Source: Phytophthora hibernalis
Taxonomy: Eukaryota > Oomycota > Peronosporomycetes > Peronosporales > Peronosporaceae
Assembly: GCA_012656075.1 (NCBI GenBank)
Contig: JAAKBF010000087.1
Location: forward strand, 434,001 to 498,000
DNA: 64,000 nucleotides
Direction of reading: 5' to 3'
In this document: one piece after another, positions 57,763 to 64,000 of the stretch
How positions within the stretch are numbered: position 1 is the stretch's first letter
Layout: every line of letters starts with the position of its first letter
Translations under genes and position numbers: made by a program
Notes under the pieces: generated by a model
Database searches by the model: none
Told to the model about the DNA's origin: nothing
The model's input: only the letters and a program-made list of their open reading frames with translations

Positions 57763-59911
57763 TCAATTAAACGCTGCCTTCGTTAGAAAATAAATACGGC
57801 GACTGCTTCGTAGGAGACGCACGAAAAGCTCATCGCGTTCACGTTCCAGAAGCTGTTTGGCAATCTTCTGAACGTCATACGCTGGCACACCACCGTGATT
57901 GCTTTCCACCACGCCTTTCGAAAGCACTTCATCTTCATCTTCAGCCAACTGACTTGCGATCTCGGCGCATTCCTCGTGGAAAATCTTCTCGACATCTGGT
58001 TTGCTTGTCGCTGCCATTGTCTCGAGCAATAGTTGAAACTCGATTCGATTCGATTTCCACCTGTGAGTTACAATCGCAGCCACTGCCTCATCGCGTTTTC
58101 CTTGGCAGCGTCAATATAGACCCGTAACTCGTCGATTTGGTTGCTTAGCTCTGTACTGCTTTCTCCATCATGATCTGAAATCTTTTTCAGGTATGCGATC
58201 GAGTCCTCGAGTGCTCTTTCGTTGGTGATGATTTGATCGTTGAGGTGGTTATAGTTTTCCGTCAAATTTACCTTTTCAGGGCTATTCGAACCCGAGCAGG
58301 ACAAATCAGCTGATCTATTGTCTTGCTTTGGTTCAGCGGCTTTCAATAACGTCGTACTGGTTGAATCAACTTGCGTTGAATGGGCGTTGGGCCTGGGGTT
58401 TGGGATATCTTTTCGGTAGGAGAAGGACTGCTATCATCCGTGGTAGTCGAGATTATGCCCGCAAACTCTCCACTTCATCACGGAGCTGCTCCAGGCGAAG
58501 AGTCATTTTGTAAGTCCACTTTCTGACGCATGCTCGACAACAGCATCCATCTGTCATGATGTTGCCACCGTGCTTCTCAACCCTTTCTCCTGGGCTGCCT
58601 TCCAAAACTCGTCCAACCACGTCAGCCAAAGGTCCGGTATCATGACATGGCCGCTTTCCTGTTTTCTCCACCGGAGATAGGTCCTCATTGCTGCGATCCC
58701 TACTTCTCTTGAGAGTTGTATTCAGTGCAGCAGTCCTGACTGCCGTGGTCTGATCGCTGGGGTGAGATTGTTTCAAAGGCAAACGTTCCACCAGTTCTTT
58801 AAACTGCCCAGCTTTACCGCTCCCATTGCTGTGTGTACTTTCCCAGACGAGGTCACTCCCTCGTTATTCGCCGCGCTATTTCCTCGAATGTCAGACATAT
58901 CTGCCTGTTCATCAACTTTTGCAGCCTGGGAACCGGTGTCGGCGCCTTTAGAGCTACCCGAACTGCCCACTTGTTTCAAGACCTCCCGGTTCGTTTTCAG
59001 CCGCTCTTGTTCTTCGGGTCTTTGCACAACCTCGGGCGTCTGTTCCAAAGCTTCAGCCGACGCTGTTTTGGTTAAATGACTTGCCGGAAAGCATTTTTTC
59101 CGACCCAAGTGAATACGCACACCTTGCTCCGTAGTAAAACGTCGCTTGCATCTAGGACATGGATGTCCTTTTGTTTCTTCACGTGTAGCCTGCTTATTTC
59201 CCAATTGTTTCAAGACCTCCCGGTTCGTTTTCAGCCGCTCTTGTTCTTCGGGTCTTTGCACAACCTCGGGCGTCTCTTCCAAAGCTTCCTCAGCCGACAG
59301 TGTTTTGGTTAACTGACTTGCCGGAAAGCATTTTTTCGACCCAAGTGAATACGCACACCTTGCCTCGTAGGAAAACGTCGCTGGCATCTAGGACATGGAT
59401 GTCCTTTTGTTTCTTCACCTGTAGCCTGCTTCTTTCCTGGTGTTTCGGACTTTGTGGGGATGTCTGCGTTGCATGGAATTACCCGGTTCAGATGAAAACG
59501 AAGGCCCTGGGTGGTCGTGAACGTCTTGTGGCACTTGGGGCACGTTTTGCAGCCCCGAACTGGTGCAGGGGAAGGTGGGCCATCGCATGTGATGACTTTG
59601 CTTTGATGGCTGCGCAGAGTTTGCGCCGATGCAAAAGTTTGTTGGCACTTTTCGCACTTGTGACCCGTAGTAGATGCGTCGCACGGAACGCCTTTGGCCA
59701 AATGCAGATGCAAACCAGCCAATGTCGGGAATGTTTTGTCACATTTGAAGCAGCTTTCGGGGCCTTTGAGGTCGCACGGATACACGCGGTTGAGGTGCAC
59801 ATGCAGCGCACGACGACTCTGCGTCAGTTTGCCGCACTTGAAGCACGTCCTGTTCTCCGGCGCGGGCTTCCATGGCAGGGTCATCTTGCTGGGGGCTGGC
59901 GTCTCTTCCAT
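57763..59911 (-). CDS. Z3: six-finger C2HC/coiled-coil family member
   Basis: The most complete Z gene. The ATG at 59911 opens MEETPAPSK, as in Z4. Six zinc fingers follow at about 59850-59090; fingers 1-4 have C-x2-C-x12-H-x6-C spacing, for example CFKCDKTFPTLAGLHLHLAK ending in VPC, and fingers 5-6 end H-x5-C. Fingers 5 and 6 with their linkers form a 78-residue tandem duplication. Then come a Ser/Asp-rich linker, a charged SRDRSNEDLSPVEKTGKRP, TDGCCCRACVRKWTYKMTLR at about 58550, and the C-terminal coil from ENYNHLNDQIITNERALED (about 58260) to ERERDELFVRLLRSS and KAAFN before the TGA at 57763. Frame shifts at 59337, about 58780, 58455 and 58090 are single-base; that at 59337 is a C lost relative to its own tandem copy. 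Function unknown. Confidence 0.75.
58974..59440. repeat. 234-bp in-frame tandem duplication inside Z3
   Basis: tttcaagacctcccggttcg starts both units, at 58974 and 59208, 234 bp apart (78 codons). The copies differ by a few substitutions, a 3-bp indel (an extra Glu) and one C at 59337. Each unit encodes one zinc finger and a TPEVVQRPEEQERLKTNRE linker. Confidence 0.92.
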
Positions 59912-60744
59912 TGGATTTCGAAGGGAGACTGGAGAAATAACGCGTTTATACACAGAAACTCCAGTGAGGAAGTAATCTATTCAAGTAGATGCAAGCCATT
60001 TTTTTCTTCAAAAACGCAGAATTGGCTCCTTGTTCGATGATAACGTGGTGCACTGGACAGCCGCCAGCTTTGGAATACTTGAGGAGTTGCGCGGTGCATG
60101 GGCGTCGAAGGCGGTCTCAACATCGATGGTGACAGCGATCTTGGTGGTGTTGGCGGAAAATTAGACAATACGGCAGCACCGTTACCCGAGACACTGCCGA
60201 ACCCTGGTATCACTATGCGGTTTGTAATACACGACGAGATCGCATTCATGCTTGACGCGCTAAGTCGCAATCTTGACTTTGAGTTTCATCGTCGTACGAG
60301 TTCCAAAATATGTTGGGCTCGTACGTTTGGAGACATTTAAACGAGAAACCAGGCTCGATTTATCTGCTCCGCGGCCCTCGTATTACCAAATCATCGTAAG
60401 TAAGTCCCGCTGGATAGATTTATTCGTGCTTGTTTCGAAATTAAGGCGTGATCGGTGTAAAAAGTAATCTTCGTCCTATTTGCGTTTTGAAAAAAAAGAC
60501 TCAATCTACTTGAATAAATTAATTCCTCGTCTCCAATACGTATCCTAGTTTGTTGTTGAGCTTGTAAAATGTTAGCTGAGCATCACTGATGTGTTGGATT
60601 CGATTAGTTCTACAAGTACATGTATAATTGAACTAGCTGCTCACTTCGAAATATTATACATGTACTTGGGCGGCGAGCTCTGGTTAAACAGGTCACTTTT
60701 CAATTTTCAACTAGGCACTTCGCGTTTCAACTATTTTACTACTG
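59912..60744. other. no recognisable gene
   Basis: Upstream flank of Z3 and AT-rich spacer. Opposed frames at 59977-60340 have no domain and overlap fully. Confidence 0.45.
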
Positions 60745-61020
60745 CTGTTCTCTGAAATTTATTTTAGAGTATATGCTTGCCAGAACCCACAAAAGTCAAC
60801 AACATCAACAGCTCATCTCCAAATTTAATAAACCCTCAAAAATATGTCCTCTCATAATGCAACTTCAGCTTGCTACCTTTAGAGATCCCGACACTGACAG
60901 GAGACAAACTCACTCCAATCTAATACTCCGTAAATAGCGAGAACAAGTAAAACGAACTGCATGTTGCCTAGTTCAACATTCACGCAACATCTATGAAAAT
61001 GTTCTTTCTTTTATAACAAT
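60745..61020 (-). repeat. dispersed repeat R2, copy 2 (inverted)
   Basis: Reverse complement of 55409-55765 over most of its length, with an about 50-bp internal deletion around position 60840. Ends at ttataacaat, matching the attgttata start of copy 1. Confidence 0.75.
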
Positions 61021-61024
61021 AGAA

Positions 61025-61412
61025 ACCGGCGGCTGAATCCACACTGCTGAGCTGCGTCATCCGTCCACTCGCCGGCATCGTTGCGATTAAGCACGATCTT
61101 CTTAACGTAGAGTCCCTGAAGAATGCGAGCTCCGTGATCGTCCGAATTTCCCAAAATCTTCATGGAAATCGCGTCAATGATACGTTGCTGCTAAAGCTGC
61201 TAGAGAAGAGACACGAATTGCTCGGCCGTCGTCTCGAGGAATATCACCGCCGTCGTATCGGGTAGTAGCACAGGGCCAGTGGCTTTACACTGGATCTTGC
61301 TCAGTAGTTTGGCAAAGTATTCCTTCGTCTTGCAAGCATTAAAATGACAATTGTTTTTGTCGATGGATGGGTCTGCCAGTCTACCGATTACCGCTGATCT
61401 TGAAAGCCGCAA
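61025..61412 (-). pseudogene. unidentified coding relic
   Basis: The minus strand reads CKTKEYFAKLLSKIQCK, TGPVLLPDTTAVIFLETTA and then, past a stop near 61200, RIIDAISMKILGNSDDH and GLYVKKIVLNRNDAGEW. The composition and continuity of the two parts look coding, but I do not recognise the family. A remnant of a gene or element lying directly beside R2 copy 2. Confidence 0.4.
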
Positions 61413-61804
61413 GTCAAGCTTGGCGGATGACTTGATGTCACCCAGGAGCTGCTACTGCCACAGTGAGACTGATTGCCTTAGACAGTTAAATTTTACCTTC
61501 TCCCGCGTCTTGCTGAGACTCCAGATGACGAGGTTGCGGCGGATTTACAAATGTCAACACGTCGGAGAGCGAAGGACCAAGAAGTTCAAGTAGATCGATC
61601 GGCCGGACAAAACAGGCAATTTAGTAGTGGCTAGCTCGTACACAGTGGGTCCTACCCACCACAATCTGGACATGCTGAGCTCGTCCGGGCGGCCTTGTAC
61701 TACTGTACGTTCTACAGTAGCCTAAACCCATTTGCTTGAAAAAGTGTTTTGAAGTCACTACAAAATAGGTGTTGGTCTCGACATGCTTTGTCGCCACAAG
61801 ATTT
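61413..61804. other. spacer, no gene
   Basis: No supportable frame. The last 40 bp (tgctttgtcgccacaag) are the conserved 3' flank shared by Z2, Z3 and Z4. Confidence 0.5.
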
Positions 61805-62913
61805 ACTTAAACGCTGCCTTCGTAAGAAAATAAATACGTCGGCTGCTTCGTACTAGACGCATGAAAATCTCATCCCGTTCACGTTCCATAAGCTGTTTGG
61901 CAATCTTCTGAACGCCATACTTTGGTACGCCACCGCGGTTGCTTTTTACCACGCCCTTCGAAAACACCTCGTCTTTTGCAGCAAACTGGCTAGCAATCTC
62001 ACTAGCGATCTTTGCGCATTCCTCATGGAAAACCTTTCAGCACCAGGTCTGCTTGTCGCGGCCATTGTCTCCAGCAGCAATCGGAAGTCGGTTCAAATCG
62101 ATTTCCACCGGTGCGTTACAATCGCTGCCACTGCCTCATCGCGTTTTCCCTTTGCAGCGTTAATGAAAACACGAATTTCGTCAATTTGGCTGCGTAGCTC
62201 TAATCTGCTTGCTTCATCCTGATCGGGAATCGTTTTCAGATATGCGGTCGCGTCCTCGAGTGCTCTCTCGTTGATGATGATTTGCTCATTCAGGCGGTTG
62301 TAGTTTAACGTCAAAAACGTCTTTTCAGGACTTTCCTTTGAGGCCGAGCCTGATAAACTAGCTGAGATACTTGGTGGGGTGGATTTCAAAGTCGTCGTTA
62401 CACTGGCAGGATGAACTTGCATCAAATTGGCGTTACTTTCCTCAGACGAGGTCACGTGCTTGTTAGCATTATCCGATTTCAACAACGCCTCCCGGATCAT
62501 CTCCAGCACCTCTTGTTGTGCAGGACTCTGCACTCCAGCGGCCGACCCTGCATTAATAAAATGACGTGTCGGAGCGCATCCATAACCCATGTGAATGCGC
62601 AGACCACGCTCCGTAGCAAAATGTCGCCGGCATTGAGGATATGGTGCAGTTTTACCTCTTCAACTGCAGCTGCAGAGACAGCTTTCATCCCTTGTTTTCG
62701 CTGGGACGTTGTGAGTTTCTCTGCGTTGCACGGAAATACCCGGTTGAGATGTAGACGGAGCGCCCCGCGACTCTGCGTCACTTTGCCGCACTTGGGGCAC
62801 GTCTTCTGCTCCATCGTGACCTTCGACAGCTGCGTCTTCTTACTGGTATTAATGGCTGTCGGCGTGGCCTTGACTACATGTAGTGGTGGGGATGCAGCGT
62901 CAGTCTCTTCCAT
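61805..62913 (-). CDS. Z4: short C2HC/coiled-coil family member
   Basis: The ATG at 62913 opens MEETDAASPP. One good zinc finger (CPKCGKVTQSRGALRLHLNR ending in FPC, the same C-x2-C-x12-H-x6-C spacing as Z3) lies at about 62790, followed by a decayed one near 62640 in which the first Cys codon is tat (Tyr). The linker and CCCRxC block of Z1 and Z3 are missing. The C-terminal coil runs from LNYNRLNEQIIINERALED (about 62310) through RSQIDEIRVFINAAKGKRDEAV to ERERDEIFMRLVRSS and KAAFK before the TAA at 61805. Frame shifts near 62650, 62100 and 62035. About 360 codons: a shortened copy, perhaps still expressed, perhaps decaying. Confidence 0.6.
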
Positions 62914-63481
62914 CGCTTTTTCTGCCTTCGCACAGCGAGTTCCGGAGTGAGAATGCGAAAGATACTGGCGAAGTGCACGCGTGATCCGTCGGAGCTTGGA
63001 CAAGTGTTCGTGGTGAGGAAAGGTGTAGAAGGAATTGAGTGTTTAGAATGCAGGGTGGATAGTTACGAAACTCCTACAACTGAAGAGGCGGTCCTCGTCG
63101 GCCAGGCGGTTCAGCAACGTCGCTAGTTGACCGGTTCTTCCAACACTCCATTGTAACGGAGCGATGCAAGACCACAGTCTGTTGTAGAAATAGGGCTTGC
63201 TCTATCTGTTTTTACGAAACCGAGCAACAGGAAACTCGAGCCCAGACAGATACATGTATAGTTAACGAAAATAGAGCTGTCTCCATTTGTGCGATGTCGG
63301 TGCCTTGTCCTGGCAAAAATATTATTTAGTCGCACCCGCCATGATTTAATGCATTCGTTTAGTTCAATAAAAAGTCAAAATTTGTGCCGTTGCCTAATGC
63401 ACGCCGACAGCACTGAACCAAGGAGCTTGGTGAAAATCAGCACAGATGATAATTACAAACACACAGTGAGCGGCACAGGCA
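62914..63481. other. no recognisable gene
   Basis: Upstream flank of Z4 and spacer to Z5; nothing supportable. Confidence 0.45.
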
Positions 63482-64000
63482 CTAAACATTGCTCGAGAGC
63501 TCCTTGGTTACAAGCGCTTGGATCCGACGACTCGATTTCATGAGTCGAGTGAATATTTTCTGGCGCTCAGTCTCGAGCGACGCTTTTGAAGCTTGCTCCA
63601 ATTTAATTTTGCTCGACAGTTCTTGGGCCTCCATTTCCCCGAGCGAATCGCCGCCCTCCTCCGTGCCTGCGTGCAACGAACTCAAAGATTGAACTTGCTT
63701 TTGCAGCCGCGCCACCTCGTTGTCTTTTTCTGCGAGCTTCGCAGCGATGCCAGCACATTTTTCGTGCAAGTCTTCGTTCTCACTGGGTGTGTCCGACGCA
63801 GCCAGCTTTACGAGTTCGCGTCCAAATTCTTCATGTTTGTCGGCACGCGCGCGTACAATAATTGCAGCTACAGCGGAATCTCGCTCATCTTTCTCCGTCT
63901 CAATGGAGTTCATCAAGCTGACTTCTGAGGTCGACAGCACTGTTCTCGTCATCGTCAATTATCAGCTGCATCCGTGCCACAACTTTCCTCTCCTCTTTTG
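63482..64000 (-). CDS. Z5: coiled-coil C-terminus of a further family member, cut by the window end
   Basis: The minus strand enters at 64000 with KEERKVVARMQLIIDDDE, then LRSQLDEL, and after a frame shift near 63910 ETEKDERDSAVAAIIVRARAD, EDLHEKCAGIAAKLAEKDNEVARLQKQ and a final KIFTRLMKSSRRIQALVTK before the TAG at 63482. This is the same C-terminal module as Z1-Z4 (the RDEAVAAI, CAEIA-L-EK and RLLRSSRRI positions), but more diverged from them than they are from each other. Its N-terminal type (finger or PGET) lies outside the window. Confidence 0.7.

Noticed and set aside
1..64000. CRISPR arrays, rRNA genes, bacterial operons, terminal inverted repeats of an integrated virus
   Set aside because: Looked for on both strands and not found.

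Overview
The window looks like nuclear DNA of a Phytophthora-type oomycete; the species cannot be read from the sequence. Evidence: introns of about 45-75 nt with GT...AG ends and TACTAAC-like branch points, three upstream sites matching the oomycete core promoter (initiator plus FPR; perfect match at 51054 and 19750, near match at 55833), flagellar and nucleolar genes of eukaryotic type, and LINE, Copia, Gypsy and hAT relics. No rRNA gene, CRISPR array, RxLR-type secreted effector or bacterial operon was seen.

Layout. 1-16.8 kb is a repeat graveyard: a 46-bp minisatellite, two copies of one LINE family (1.25-4.57 and 15.44-16.77 kb), two Copia pieces, a Gypsy piece, an aldo-keto reductase pseudogene, and a 4-coumarate-CoA-ligase-like gene scrambled by a 432-bp inversion that also cuts the second LINE. 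17-39 kb is a dense housekeeping island on alternating strands: a coiled-coil protein, a PX-like protein, Ap4A phosphorylase, a REX-type RNA exonuclease, a kinesin, the ribosome-biogenesis factor URB2, a membrane protein with a C-terminal WW domain, a secreted purple acid phosphatase, a REX1-B-domain protein and the axonemal protein CFAP69.

39-64 kb is the most interesting part: a cluster of eight members of what looks like an undescribed multigene family. All eight share a C-terminal coiled-coil module. Three plus-strand genes (P1-P3) carry two N-terminal copies of a domain built around IPVPL-x-PGET. Of the five minus-strand members (Z1-Z5), three carry unusual C2HC zinc fingers (C-x2-C-x12-H-x6-C), one is truncated and one runs off the window. 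A heme-thiolate peroxidase, a PD-(D/E)XK nuclease-like gene, a CCT3 relic, a hAT transposon and an inverted pair of dispersed repeats lie among them.

Caution: many conserved genes are broken by single-base contractions of homopolymers (REX, phosphatase, kinesin, URB2, WW protein and others). These look like consensus errors of the assembly rather than decay, so a gene listed here with such a break should be read as probably intact. Nonsense substitutions (aldo-keto reductase, P1, P3) are a different class and may be real.
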